Assembly: GCF_025147325.1 (NCBI RefSeq)
Contig: NZ_CP102262.1
Span: 2,170,001-2,234,000 of the forward strand
DNA from: Bacteroides stercoris ATCC 43183
Lineage (GTDB): Bacteria > Bacteroidota > Bacteroidia > Bacteroidales > Bacteroidaceae
Reading direction: 5' to 3'
DNA: 64,000 nt
In this document: positions 9,308-19,647 of the stretch, piece after piece
Layout: the number at the start of each line of letters is the position of its first letter
How positions within the stretch are numbered: position 1 is the first letter of the stretch
Translations under genes and position numbers: made by a program
Notes under the pieces: model-generated
Databases searched by the model: none
Told to the model about the DNA's origin: nothing
Seen by the model: the letters and a program-made list of their open reading frames with translations, nothing else

Positions 9308-10558
9308 ATGAAAAAGAGAAATGTAATAATAGGTTTGCTTCTATGCTGGTGTGCCTTGATTACAGCCCAAGTGACGGAATGGTCACCTAATGAGCATAAA
9401 GAGATTCGCTCTGACCGTGACGACGGACGCTTCCTTAGTTCTTATGGTGTGGTGCATTCCATGTTGTCTGATATAGAACCGGAGTGTGCTTTTTGTCCGG
9501 ACATGAGTAAAAGGGAATTTGCCAAATGGCAGAAGAAAGTTCGTAAGTCTATGCAGGAGATTATGAATTTTCCGAAACAACAGGATAACCCTCCGGTTCC
9601 CAAGTGTATTCATACAGTACAGCGTAACGGCTATCGGCTTGAAAAGTGGGAGTATTATCCTTTATCCGAATGCGTATCCACATTTCTGGTACTAATACCG
9701 GATAGTTTGGTGAAACCGTCGCCTGCCATTTTATGTATTCCGGGTTCGGGCGGCTCTAAAGAAGGATTAGCCGGCGAACCAGGGGTGGCAGCTAAGTTCA
9801 ATGACGATTATCGTAACCCTAAAGTGACTATGGCACAAAATTTAGTCAAAGCCGGATATATTGCAGTGGCTGTAGATAATCCGGCAGCTGGTGAGGCGGC
9901 TGATCTGGAACGGTATGTCCGAGGCAGAAACTATAACTATGACTTGTTTTCCCGTTTCTTGCTGGAAATGGGATGGAGTTACTTGGGATATGCGGCTTAT
10001 CTGGATATGCAGGTACTTGAGTGGATGAAGTCGCGGCCTTATATCCGTAAAGACCGTATTGTGGTCAGTGGATTTTCTTTGGGTACGGAACCATTAATGG
10101 TTTTGGGGGTACTGGATCCCTCTATATACGCTTTTGTCTACAATGATTTTCTGTGTCAAACTCAGGAAAGAGCTTTGGTGATGACCGCTCCCGATAAGAA
10201 TGGAACCCGTATCTTTCCCAACTCAATCCGGCACTTGATTCCTAATTTCTGGCGCAAGTTTAACTTTCCGGATATTGTAGCCTCGTTGGCTCCGCGTCCT
10301 GTCATCCTGACGGAAGGCGGATTAGACCGCGACTTCAATATAATTCGTAAGGCTTACGAAATATCTGGTTATCCATCTAATGTGGAAATTTACCATTATC
10401 CTAAATTTGCTGATCCGCAAAAGCGCAAAAAGATTGATAAACTGCCCGAAGGATTAAGTAGGGATGAGTATTTTAATATGGTGAATGTAGATGCGCCTGA
10501 CCATTATTTTAAATCGGAGCTAGTCATTCCCTGGCTGAAAAAACATTTGAAAGAATAA
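9308..10558 (+). CDS. Secreted alpha/beta hydrolase, probable carbohydrate esterase
   Basis: A 416-residue protein with a signal peptide (cleavage near ITAQ, about residue 21). It has an alpha/beta-hydrolase fold: the oxyanion region CIPGSGGSKEG (143-153), the nucleophile elbow GFSLG with Ser257, a late acidic residue in EGGLDRDF and a C-terminal His in DAPDHYF. It resembles the acetyl-xylan-esterase-like families of Bacteroidetes. Its place between a sialidase and a sialate O-acetylesterase suggests that it removes O-acyl groups from host glycans, but the substrate is not shown by the sequence. A general serine esterase is the alternative. Confidence 0.75.
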   Translation: MKKRNVIIGLLLCWCALITAQVTEWSPNEHKEIRSDRDDGRFLSSYGVVHSMLSDIEPECAFCPDMSKREFAKWQKKVRKSMQEIMNFPKQQDNPPVPKCIHTVQRNGYRLEKWEYYPLSECVSTFLVLIPDSLVKPSPAILCIPGSGGSKEGLAGEPGVAAKFNDDYRNPKVTMAQNLVKAGYIAVAVDNPAAGEAADLERYVRGRNYNYDLFSRFLLEMGWSYLGYAAYLDMQVLEWMKSRPYIRKDRIVVSGFSLGTEPLMVLGVLDPSIYAFVYNDFLCQTQERALVMTAPDKNGTRIFPNSIRHLIPNFWRKFNFPDIVASLAPRPVILTEGGLDRDFNIIRKAYEISGYPSNVEIYHYPKFADPQKRKKIDKLPEGLSRDEYFNMVNVDAPDHYFKSELVIPWLKKHLKE

Positions 10559-10584
10559 CTGAAATTACTAATTATATTTTAGTC

Positions 10585-10787
10585 ATGAAGAAAATACTAT
10601 TAGTTATTTATTCATTGCAGTGCTGATAGTTACAGTAACTGCCAATGCTCAGCTGAATAAATTTTCAACGTTTTATTTGCAACCGGAAAAATGAATATTG
10701 ATTATACGAATGACGGGTTGCATTTACTTGGAAAAGGTTATTTTGAAATGGGTAGAGAACGTAAAACATTATATTATACAGAAATGA
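10585..10787 (+). pseudogene. Remnant of an SGNH/GDSL esterase gene with large internal deletion
   Basis: The stretch begins MKKILLV and, after a one-base frame change, continues as FIAVLIVTVTANAQ, a signal peptide, then LNKFSTFYLQ, which matches the start of Bacteroides secreted SGNH esterases. It then jumps to YTNDGLHLLGKGY, the C-terminal motif with the catalytic Asp-x-x-His. After a second frame change comes WVENVKHYIIQK and a TGA. About 200 nt remain of a gene that is normally 600-700 nt, so the catalytic GDS block and core are gone. The TGA overlaps the ATG of the next gene (ATGA), showing the intact ancestor was translationally coupled to it. Confidence 0.8.
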
Positions 10788-13402
10788 AAAAAGTATTTTT
10801 ATTCTTAAGTTTGTTTTGCTATACTTGCCTTTGGGCACAAAAGAAAGTGAAAGTGACTTGTATGGAAAATGGTATTACTTATGGTGCAAGAATAGAAAAT
10901 CGGGAGGCAGAGTCGTATTCTACCCGTTTGCAAGTATCAGACTTGTATACCGATAATATGGTGTTGCAACGTGATGTTCCATTGAAGATACACGGGAAAG
11001 CGAATGTCGGTGAGCTGGTTTCAGTAAGTATCGCCCAGCAGAAGGCTACTGCCCGTGTAGACAATAATGGTCGTTGGTTTGTGCTACTTACGCCTTTGCA
11101 GGCGGGCGGACCTTATACATTATCCATATCTGTAGGAAAACAGACTTTATCATGCAAAAATGTATTGGTTGGTGAAGTCTGGTTATGTTCCGGACAATCA
11201 AATATGGAGTTTATGTTGAAGCAGGCAGCCACTGCGCAAACAGATATTCCGGAAGCGAATGACGACAAACTTCGGCTGTTTGATATGAAAGCGCGTTGGC
11301 GTACGAATGCGGTAGCATGGAATGCATCTGTGTTAGACTCTTTGAATCATTTGCACTATTATAAATCTACTGTTTGGAAATCTTGTACTTCCGCTACAGC
11401 AGCTTCTTTTTCTGCTGTGGCTTACTACTTTGGCAAGATGCTTCGCGATAGTCTGAATGTACCGGTAGGCTTGATATGTAATGCTGTCGGTGGTTCACCT
11501 ACGGAAGCATGGATAGATCGCCATACATTGGATTGTGAGTTTCCGGATATCCTGTATGATTGGACAAAGAATGATTTTATTCAAGACTGGGTTCGTAAAA
11601 GAGCTGCTTTGAACATAAAACATTCTACCAACAAGCAGCAACGTCATCCTTACGAACCTTGTTTTCTGTTTGAATCCGGTATTCTCCCTTTGAGTAAATA
11701 CCCGCTGAAAGGAGTTATTTGGTATCAAGGAGAATCGAATACTCATAACAAGGAAGCGCATGAGAAACTTTTTAAACTGTTGATTGATAGTTGGCGCTCC
11801 AATTGGGAACAACCGAATCTGCCTTTTTATTATGTGCAACTGTCAAGCATAGACCGTCCGTCATGGACTTGGTTCCGTGATAGTCAGCGAAGATTGATGA
11901 AAAGTATTCCTAATACGGGAATGGTTGTATCCAGCGATCAGGGAGATTCATTGGATGTACATCCTATCAATAAGAAACCGATTGGCGAGCGCTTGGGGTA
12001 TTGGGCACTGAACCGTACTTATGGGTATGAAAATGTACTTCCTTCAGGTCCGTTGTTTCGCAGTGCAGAATTCAGAGATGGTGCTGTATATGTTTCGTTC
12101 GATTACGGCGATGGTTTGCGTAGTGTTGATGGAGCCCCTTTGTGTGCGTTTGAAGTGGCAGAGGAAGAGGGCTTTTATGAGCCTGCTACTGCTATCGTTG
12201 AGGATAACTGTCTGAAAGTGTATAATACCAATATTAAGAATCCCCGTTTCATTCGCTATGGATGGCAACCGTTTACTCGTGCTAATCTGGTGAATAAGAT
12301 GGGATTGCCGGCTTCAACTTTTCGTGTAGCTGCATCTGCTGCATGCGTTATTATTGATAAAGTCAGTCAAATGCAGGGATTCCCGCAGGAAAATGAAAAT
12401 TTTGCTAAAGGTGTTTCAGCTTGCTATGCAGGAATAGCGGCAGGTAAGTTATTGATTGCCGGCGGCTGTAATTTTCCTAAAATACCGGTTCATGCCGGCG
12501 GCTCTAAGAAATACTATCGCGATATTTATACAGCAGAACTGTCGAAGGACTCTGTATTGGTTTGGCAGAGAGCAGGACAGTTACCGCAAGCAATGGCCTA
12601 TGGAGTTTCTGTATCTACCGCAGATGGAATAATATGTGTAGGGGGGATGAATGAACAGGCGGCTCTGTCTACAACTTATCGCATACGTGTGGCTAATGAG
12701 AAAGCTGTTGTAGAAACATTGCCTTCGTTACCTTGTACGCTGGATAATATGACAGGTGCTTTACTGGAAAATAAACTCTATGTTGCCGGTGGAAATAAAG
12801 ATGGTAAGGCGTCCAATGCTTTTTATTGCCTCGATTTGGAGCAATTGTCTCAAGGCTGGCAGGAGCTTCCAGCCTTTCCGGGTGTTCCTCGGGTACAACC
12901 GGTAAGCGCTGCACAACTGGATGCTGATGGACAATTATGTTTCTACCTATGGAGTGGCTTTGCTGCACCAACGGAAGAACGTGATGCTTCTCTTTCGGTT
13001 GATGGATATGTGTATTCACCGGCTGCTAATACTTGGACACCATTACCTGAGGTAATGGATGAGGTAGGTGAAAAGGTCTCTTTAAGCGGTGGCGTGGCGA
13101 CTGCTTGGGATAAAAATCTGATTATTTGTATGGGAGGTGTTGATAAAGACATTTTTTTGCGTGCACTTCAAAAACCGGCTGCTGATTATTTGACTCATCC
13201 GGTGGAATGGTATCGTTTTAATAAACGGGTTCTTGTTTATGATGTACGCTTACGGGAGTGGCAAACAATAGCTTGTATACCGGATGTTGCTCGTGCAGGT
13301 GCTGCGTTGGTGGTATGCGGAGAAAATATTTTTTGTATCAATGGAGAATTAAAACCGGGGGTCCGTACTCCAGAAATTACTTGTATTACAATTAAAAAGT
13401 AA
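10784..13402 (+). CDS. Sialate O-acetylesterase fused to a NanM-like Kelch mutarotase
   Basis: An 872-residue two-domain exported protein. I chose the ATG at 10784, which gives the signal peptide MKKVFLFLSLFCYTCLWAQ; translation could be read upstream only through the dead esterase remnant. Residues of about 45-520 form a sialate O-acetylesterase of the SASA family, with the SGNH nucleophile in LCSGQSNMEF (Ser137) and the acid/base region SSDQGDSLDVHP. From about 525 to the end there are Kelch-type blades (LLIAGGCNFPK, GIICVGGMNE, LYVAGGNKDG, LIICMGGVDKD) resembling N-acetylneuraminate epimerase NanM. Together it could deacetylate sialic acids and speed their anomer exchange in the periplasm. 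The roles are family knowledge; the fusion is visible directly. Confidence 0.9.
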   Translation: MKKVFLFLSLFCYTCLWAQKKVKVTCMENGITYGARIENREAESYSTRLQVSDLYTDNMVLQRDVPLKIHGKANVGELVSVSIAQQKATARVDNNGRWFVLLTPLQAGGPYTLSISVGKQTLSCKNVLVGEVWLCSGQSNMEFMLKQAATAQTDIPEANDDKLRLFDMKARWRTNAVAWNASVLDSLNHLHYYKSTVWKSCTSATAASFSAVAYYFGKMLRDSLNVPVGLICNAVGGSPTEAWIDRHTLDCEFPDILYDWTKNDFIQDWVRKRAALNIKHSTNKQQRHPYEPCFLFESGILPLSKYPLKGVIWYQGESNTHNKEAHEKLFKLLIDSWRSNWEQPNLPFYYVQLSSIDRPSWTWFRDSQRRLMKSIPNTGMVVSSDQGDSLDVHPINKKPIGERLGYWALNRTYGYENVLPSGPLFRSAEFRDGAVYVSFDYGDGLRSVDGAPLCAFEVAEEEGFYEPATAIVEDNCLKVYNTNIKNPRFIRYGWQPFTRANLVNKMGLPASTFRVAASAACVIIDKVSQMQGFPQENENFAKGVSACYAGIAAGKLLIAGGCNFPKIPVHAGGSKKYYRDIYTAELSKDSVLVWQRAGQLPQAMAYGVSVSTADGIICVGGMNEQAALSTTYRIRVANEKAVVETLPSLPCTLDNMTGALLENKLYVAGGNKDGKASNAFYCLDLEQLSQGWQELPAFPGVPRVQPVSAAQLDADGQLCFYLWSGFAAPTEERDASLSVDGYVYSPAANTWTPLPEVMDEVGEKVSLSGGVATAWDKNLIICMGGVDKDIFLRALQKPAADYLTHPVEWYRFNKRVLVYDVRLREWQTIACIPDVARAGAALVVCGENIFCINGELKPGVRTPEITCITIKK

Positions 13403-13425
13403 GGTGTAAACGGGAACTTTATCAG

Positions 13426-13466
13426 CAGAAATCCCTATAAAGAACGATGCTTTATAGAGATTTCTG
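13426..13466. terminator. Bidirectional terminator between the sialic-acid cluster and dnaJ
   Basis: The arms CAGAAATC-N-CTATAAAG and CTTTATAG-N-GATTTCTG form a long stem with a 7-nt loop, followed by TTTT on the + strand. The two flanking genes converge here. Confidence 0.75.
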
Positions 13467-13490
13467 TTTTATAGAGATGTAACTTTAGTA

Positions 13491-14678
13491 TTAATCAAAC
13501 AAACTCTTGAACTTCTTGAAAATCTTCTCCTTGATAGAAGTATTCGGCTTGAAGTTATCCGACCTTTCCATTTCTTCCAGCGCTTTTTTCTCTTCCTTGT
13601 TCAGTGTTTCGGGCACATATACGCTGACATTCACCAGCAGGTCTCCGGTTCCGTATCCGTTTACGTTAGGCAGTCCTTTGCCGCGCAGGCGGAGAACCTT
13701 ACCCGGCTGTGTACCCGATTCGATTTTTACCTTAACCTTGCCGTCAATGGTGGGTATTTCTACCGCACCGCCCAATGCGGCTGTCGGGAAACTGAGCAAC
13801 AGGTTGTAAATCAAATCATTCTCATCGCGAATCAGTTCCTTGTCCTGCTCTTCCTCTATGAGAATCAGCAGGTCGCCCGGTACGCCGTTGTGTTTGCCCG
13901 CATTGCCTTTGCCGCTCATGGAGAGCTGCATGCCTTCGGCTACACCGGCAGGAATTTTCACGGTAACGACTTCTTCGCCGTAAACGATACCTTCGCCTGC
14001 ACATTCCTTACATTTATTCTTGATGACCTTGCCTTCGCCACCACAGGTAGGACAAGTGGTACGCGTCTGCATTGTGCCGAGGATGGTCTGCTGGTTGCGG
14101 ATTACCGTACCGCTGCCCTTACAGGTAGGGCAGGTTTCCGCACCGCCGTCTCCTTCTGCACCGGTTCCGTGACAGTGGCTGCAGGGTACATACTTTTTCA
14201 GTTTGAATTTCTTCTCTACTCCGGTAGAAATCTCCTTGAGGTTCAGCTTCACCTTAACGCGCAAGTCCGAGCCGCGATAACGGCGTTGCTGTTGCGCGCC
14301 ACCGCCACCGCCGCCGAATCCGCCGAAACCACTGAAACCGCCGCCAAAGCCACCGCTGTGTCCACCGAATATATCGCCGAACATGGAGAATATGTCGTCC
14401 ATGGACATGCCACCGCTGAAACCGCCGAACGGTCCGCCGTTGCCGGCAGCGCCACTCATTCCGGCATGGCCGAATTGGTCGTAACGGGCACGCTTGTCCG
14501 GATTGCTTAATACATCGTATGCTTCTGCCGCTTCTTTAAACTTCTCCTCGGCTACCTTGTCACCGGGGTTTTTATCGGGGTGATACTGGATAGCTTTCTT
14601 ACGATAGGCTTTCTTTATCTCTTCTACCGATGCTGTTTTTTCGACTTCCAGTACTTCGTAATAATCTCTTTTTTCCAT
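13491..14678 (-). CDS. dnaJ: Chaperone protein DnaJ
   Basis: Hsp40 co-chaperone that delivers substrates to DnaK and stimulates its ATPase. I place the start at 14678 ([12 protein letters not shown]); an in-frame upstream Met would overlap the end of grpE. The J domain (about 1-70) has the HPD motif in YHPDKNPG. A Gly/Phe-rich linker (FGGFSGG and so on) follows. Four zinc-binding C-x-x-C-x-G-x-G repeats come next ([32 protein letters not shown]), and then the C-terminal peptide-binding domains. The 395-residue length is normal. It follows grpE by 13 nt, so the two are co-transcribed; dnaK is not in the window. Confidence 0.97.
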   Translation of the reverse strand: MEKRDYYEVLEVEKTASVEEIKKAYRKKAIQYHPDKNPGDKVAEEKFKEAAEAYDVLSNPDKRARYDQFGHAGMSGAAGNGGPFGGFSGGMSMDDIFSMFGDIFGGHSGGFGGGFSGFGGFGGGGGGAQQQRRYRGSDLRVKVKLNLKEISTGVEKKFKLKKYVPCSHCHGTGAEGDGGAETCPTCKGSGTVIRNQQTILGTMQTRTTCPTCGGEGKVIKNKCKECAGEGIVYGEEVVTVKIPAGVAEGMQLSMSGKGNAGKHNGVPGDLLILIEEEQDKELIRDENDLIYNLLLSFPTAALGGAVEIPTIDGKVKVKIESGTQPGKVLRLRGKGLPNVNGYGTGDLLVNVSVYVPETLNKEEKKALEEMERSDNFKPNTSIKEKIFKKFKSLFD

Positions 14679-14691
14679 ATAACTGTGTATG

Positions 14692-15270
14692 TTATTCTCC
14701 AACCACTACCTTGGCATGGCGGATTACTTTGTCGTTTAGCGTGTAACCGGTTTGTACGCAGTCCAGAATTTTACCTTTCAAAGCTTCGTCGGGAGCCGGG
14801 ATTACGGCAATGGCTTCGTGGTAGTCTGTGTCAAGCGGCTGTTCTTTGGTTTCGATTACTTTGACACCGTTCTGACCCAATACTGTCATAAACTTGTTGT
14901 AGATAAGCTCCACACCTTCTTTTACGGCAGCTACATCGGTGGCGGTCTCCATGTTTTTCAGGGCGCGTTCAAAGTCGTCCACGATAGGAAGAATGCTGCT
15001 GATGCTCTTTTCTCCGCCATTCAGGATAAGTTCGGCTTTTTCTTTCATTGTACGTTTACGGTAGTTGTCGAACTCGGCAGAGAGACGCAGGTACTTGTCT
15101 TTCTGGTCTTCAATCTCAGCGTTGGCCTTTTGCAGTTCCTGAGTGAGTTTTTCTTCCTCTGTCAGGGCAACTTCTTCTTCTTTCTCTGTTGTTTCTTCAC
15201 AAGTTTCGTCTTGAGCGTCTTGTGCTTTTAACTCTTCTTCGTTGATGTTTTCTTTTTCTTTAGAGTCCAT
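14692..15270 (-). CDS. grpE: Nucleotide exchange factor GrpE
   Basis: Releases ADP from DnaK during the chaperone cycle. The start at 15270 ([16 protein letters not shown]) matches Bacteroides GrpE proteins; an in-frame ATG 42 nt upstream (MKAKSFYKNN) is possible but less family-like. An acidic N-terminal region is followed by a long coiled coil (about residues 45-90), then the conserved core [32 protein letters not shown] and a C-terminal beta domain ending [18 protein letters not shown]. First gene of a grpE-dnaJ operon. Confidence 0.96.
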   Translation of the reverse strand: MDSKEKENINEEELKAQDAQDETCEETTEKEEEVALTEEEKLTQELQKANAEIEDQKDKYLRLSAEFDNYRKRTMKEKAELILNGGEKSISSILPIVDDFERALKNMETATDVAAVKEGVELIYNKFMTVLGQNGVKVIETKEQPLDTDYHEAIAVIPAPDEALKGKILDCVQTGYTLNDKVIRHAKVVVGE

Positions 15271-15394
15271 ATTGTTATGCTTGTTATTCTTGTAAAATGA
15301 TTTTGCTTTCATTGTTGTTAAGGGTTTAAGTTAATATGATACGGTTTTAATAGCAAAAACTTTGCCAAATTGACGGCTTTTGCCAAAAACGCTG

Positions 15395-15402
15395 CAAAGG
15401 TA
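15395..15402 (-). promoter_or_regulatory. Probable -7 box of the grpE-dnaJ promoter
   Basis: TACCTTTG on the minus strand, about 125 nt before the grpE start. A matching -33 TTG at normal spacing was not found, so this rests on the -7 box alone. Confidence 0.45.
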
Positions 15403-15466
15403 ATATTTTTATGTCAGATTGACAGCGTAATGTGCTATAAATAGAGCGCTAACCTTGTGCGGACAG

Positions 15467-15547
15467 TAAGTTAACTCGATAGGTTGCAGTCAGTTACCTT
15501 TGTTGTATGTATCGGGTTAACTTCATATCATGCAATAAGTTAACTCG
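15467..15547. repeat. Three GTTAAC-centred repeats between grpE and the ABC-F gene
   Basis: TAAGTTAACTCG occurs at 15467-15478 and 15536-15547, with a related GGGTTAACTT at about 15514-15523. They lie in the 381-nt divergent gap before the ABC-F promoter and could be operator sites. No binding protein is suggested by the sequence. Confidence 0.4.
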
Positions 15548-15575
15548 TTGTAAGCTGTTTTACCGTATTATTTCG

Positions 15576-15583
15576 TATCTTTG
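15576..15583 (+). promoter_or_regulatory. -7 box of the ABC-F gene promoter
   Basis: TATCTTTG lies about 70 nt upstream of the gene start. A TTG at 15548-15550 is 25 nt away, longer than usual, so the -33 element is uncertain. Confidence 0.5.
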
Positions 15584-15621
15584 TACCCGCAATTTGCAGA
15601 GTTATAGGTATTAAATTGTAA

Positions 15622-17268
<1,647 letters not shown>

Positions 17269-17270
17269 TG

Positions 17271-17295
17271 ATTAGCGATTAGTGATTAGTGATTA
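17271..17295. repeat. 7-nt repeat array, left arm (ATTAGYG units)
   Basis: Directly after the ABC-F stop codon come consecutive 7-nt units, ATTAGCG ATTAGTG ATTAGTG ATTA. A reverse-complement array lies at 17503-17534, so the two form the outer arms of a large inverted structure between convergent genes. Confidence 0.75.
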
Positions 17296-17368
17296 ATAGC
17301 GTGTCAAAACAAAAAAGCGTTTGTTATTTTCAGTAGCATTCCCTTATTTGTTGCTTTATTAGGCGCAT

Positions 17369-17459
17369 ATTACACGGATTTATTTTATTAGGGGTAATAT
17401 TACCAAGTTGCTTTTGGTAACATTACCCCTTATTCTTTTTTCCGTGAAATCCGTGTAAT
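17369..17459. terminator. Nested hairpins between the ABC-F and CPBP genes
   Basis: The inner stem pairs GGGGTAATATTACCAA (from 17391) with TTGGTAACATTACCCC (to 17429), one mismatch and a short loop. An outer pair, ATTACACGGATTT and AAATCCGTGTAAT, encloses it. T-rich sequence follows. It probably stops both converging transcripts. Confidence 0.65.
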
Positions 17460-17502
17460 TCCGTGCCTAAAAGAAATCCTCAAATTACATCCCACTCCCG
17501 TC

Positions 17503-17534
17503 CCTAAACACTAACCGCTAATCACTAACCCCTA
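17503..17534. repeat. 7-nt repeat array, right arm (CRCTAAY units)
   Basis: Reverse-complement units (CACTAAC, CGCTAAT, CACTAAC, CCCTA) mirror the array at 17271-17295. The last unit supplies the stop codon of the minus-strand CPBP gene. Confidence 0.75.
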
Positions 17535-18383
17535 TTTTCCGTGTATTTTTAAAATCAATCCTGTTCCCACTACCATCAGTACCGTACAGAGTACGGAGCC
17601 TTCAAAGCCGAAAGCGCCGCCGTTTATCAGATTGGCTTCGGGCAGCCGAAGGGCCAGCAAGCCGTTGCAGAATTTATTTCCACTGACCTCATAGCCTAAT
17701 ACCGGGCCTTGTATCCAGTTCCAGAACCAGTGTAGAGCTATCGGGAAGCAGAGGTTGCGTGTGTATATATAGGATGAGCCTAAAAGGATGCCTGCCAGAA
17801 GTATGTTGATAAAAGACAGAAAGTCGAAGTTCGGATTGCCTATATGAATCAAGGAGAACAGGGCGGCGGAGAGGAACAAGGCACAAAACTTATTCACCCC
17901 GCTTTGCAGCAGGCGTTCCAATACAAATCCCCGCAATGCCAATTCCTCTGTCACGGCTACCAGCAGGAAGAATACAAGGCTCATCAGTAAGGAAGAAGGA
18001 TTGAATGTCACTCCTGCAATCTCTACCGCACCTGCCCACAAGGATATGCCAAACCCTACCGCATAAAGAACGGTTGCCAGCAGTATTCCCGACAGCCAGT
18101 CCTTCCAACGCATCGTTAAAGAGCGTCCGAGCCCTTCCAGTGAAAAGCCGCGTAAATGCCATACTATCCATGCGGAAAGGAATACGCCTGCCAGCATCAG
18201 CGTCTCGCTCAATATGAAATAGGACATCGTATCGGCCTCTTCCTTTCCTAACTTCAGCAATACGGTTGCGAAAGGGACGCTTATTATTGTAATGATGATG
18301 ACGGCAAGCGCGGCGAATGAAACAATGTCGATTGCCGCTTTTCCAAAACGTTTGGCTTTGGATTCATTTCCGATGGTTTCCAT
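17532..18383 (-). CDS. CPBP family intramembrane metalloprotease
   Basis: An integral membrane protein with about eight hydrophobic segments and the CAAX-protease/bacteriocin-processing (CPBP, Abi) motifs: EELALRG (Glu146, Glu147, Arg151), SLIHIGN with His180, and LHWFWNWIQG with His218. These are the metal and catalytic residues of the family. The substrate is unknown; bacterial members are often linked to peptide processing or self-immunity. It stands alone, converging with the ABC-F gene, and its stop codon lies inside a 7-nt repeat array. The 283-residue length is normal. Confidence 0.88.
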   Translation of the reverse strand: METIGNESKAKRFGKAAIDIVSFAALAVIIITIISVPFATVLLKLGKEEADTMSYFILSETLMLAGVFLSAWIVWHLRGFSLEGLGRSLTMRWKDWLSGILLATVLYAVGFGISLWAGAVEIAGVTFNPSSLLMSLVFFLLVAVTEELALRGFVLERLLQSGVNKFCALFLSAALFSLIHIGNPNFDFLSFINILLAGILLGSSYIYTRNLCFPIALHWFWNWIQGPVLGYEVSGNKFCNGLLALRLPEANLINGGAFGFEGSVLCTVLMVVGTGLILKIHGK

Positions 18384-18467
18384 GAGAAAAATAAGTTCGG
18401 TTAATTAATATCCGACAAAAATAGCAATAAAAAGAGAAATCATTATTCACGGTTGGCGCTTTCTTCT

Positions 18468-18475
18468 TATATTTG
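18468..18475 (+). promoter_or_regulatory. -7 box before the BspA-like gene
   Basis: TATATTTG lies 26 nt before the start codon. No -33 TTG at proper spacing is seen, so confidence is modest. Confidence 0.4.
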
Positions 18476-18501
18476 AAAATTAAATCAATCTGACACAAAA
18501 C

Positions 18502-19548
18502 ATGAACCTGAAAAAGATACTTTTAGTAGCCGGACTGGGCATTATGATATCGAACGTCTCCGCCCAGACTTCCAGGAGATATACCGTTGCCAAACCCGGT
18601 ACTTTGGTGGAAATGCTCACCGAAGAAGAAGCGAACGAGATTACCCACCTTGTCCTGCAAGGCAAGCTGAATGCAGTGGATTTCCGCCACCTGCGCGATG
18701 AATTCAAGAAACTGCAAATACTGGACATCTCCAATGCATCCATCAGCATGTACGCCGGAAAGAACGGTACGCATCCCGACCGCTTTTACATCTATCCCGC
18801 CAATTGCATCCCGTCCTATGCTTTCTGCAAGCAGCTTGGCGACAGCACTTTTGCCGGAAAAACATCCTTGACGGAGGTAATCCTTTCCGACAAGACCAAG
18901 AACATCGAAGACGGTGCATTCAAGGGATGCACCAACCTGAAGATTTGCCGCATACGTAAGAAAACTCCCCCCAACCTGTTGCCCGAAGCTCTGGCGGACA
19001 GTGTAACGGCGATATTCGTCCCTCTGGGTAGCAGCGATTCCTATCGTCGCGGCAAGCGGTGGGAGACATTCGCTTTCATAGAGGGCGAACCGGTAGGAGC
19101 TTTGGTGCAGATAGCCACCATGGGCAGCCTTGCCAGCGAACTGCTTCGTGCGGGCATACAGCCCAAAGATGTGAACTTCCTTACGGTAGAAGGTAAGATG
19201 GACGAGGCGGACTTTACGTTGATACGCAACTACATGCCCAATCTGGTGAGCGTGGATTTGTCCAAGTGCAATGCCACAACTATCCCCGAATACACGTTTA
19301 CCCAAAAGAAATACCTGCTCAATATCAAACTGCCCCATGGCTTGAAGAGCATCGGCCAGCGTGCGTTCAGCGGATGCGGACGGTTGTGCGGCACCTTGGA
19401 ACTTCCTTCCGGTGTAACTGCCATAGAGTACGGTGCATTCATGGGATGCGACAATCTTCGTCATGTCCTTGCCACCGGCGATAAGATTACAACTTTGGGC
19501 GATAACCTTTTCGGCAATGACAAGGACAAGCTGATATATAGGGATTAG
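18502..19548 (+). CDS. BspA-type leucine-rich repeat exported protein
   Basis: A signal peptide (cleaved near NVSAQ, residue 22) precedes a repetitive protein of 348 residues. It has LRR_5/BspA-type units such as IEDGAFKGCTNLKICRIRKK, IPEYTFTQKKYLLNIKLPHG and IGQRAFSGCGRLCGTLELPSG. Repeats of this kind in Bacteroidetes mediate surface binding to host or bacterial partners. The repeats form two blocks separated by a region around LGSSDSYRRGKRWETF. There is no lipobox or sorting domain, so it may be periplasmic or released. Its stop codon is made by the first unit of a 7-nt repeat array. Confidence 0.82.
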   Translation: MNLKKILLVAGLGIMISNVSAQTSRRYTVAKPGTLVEMLTEEEANEITHLVLQGKLNAVDFRHLRDEFKKLQILDISNASISMYAGKNGTHPDRFYIYPANCIPSYAFCKQLGDSTFAGKTSLTEVILSDKTKNIEDGAFKGCTNLKICRIRKKTPPNLLPEALADSVTAIFVPLGSSDSYRRGKRWETFAFIEGEPVGALVQIATMGSLASELLRAGIQPKDVNFLTVEGKMDEADFTLIRNYMPNLVSVDLSKCNATTIPEYTFTQKKYLLNIKLPHGLKSIGQRAFSGCGRLCGTLELPSGVTAIEYGAFMGCDNLRHVLATGDKITTLGDNLFGNDKDKLIYRD

Positions 19549-19647
19549 GGGTTAGTGATTAGCGATTAGTGATTAGCAGGCTGCGCACTCACACCGCAAG
19601 GCACTAATCCCTAATCACTAACCCCTAATCGCTAACCGCTAACCCCA
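19542..19647. repeat. Inverted 7-nt repeat arrays between the BspA-like gene and tex
   Basis: The left arm (19542-19577) is about five units of RTTAGNG. After a 24-nt GC-rich centre, the right arm (19602-19647) has about six reverse-complement units (CNCTAAY). The arms can fold into one long hairpin. Both converging genes take their stop codons from array units. The design matches the pair at 17271-17295 and 17503-17534. Confidence 0.8.

Noticed and set aside
19542..19647. Telomere-like or CRISPR-like repeats
   Set aside because: Seven-nt units in two inverted arms between convergent genes, without spacers or chromosome-end context.
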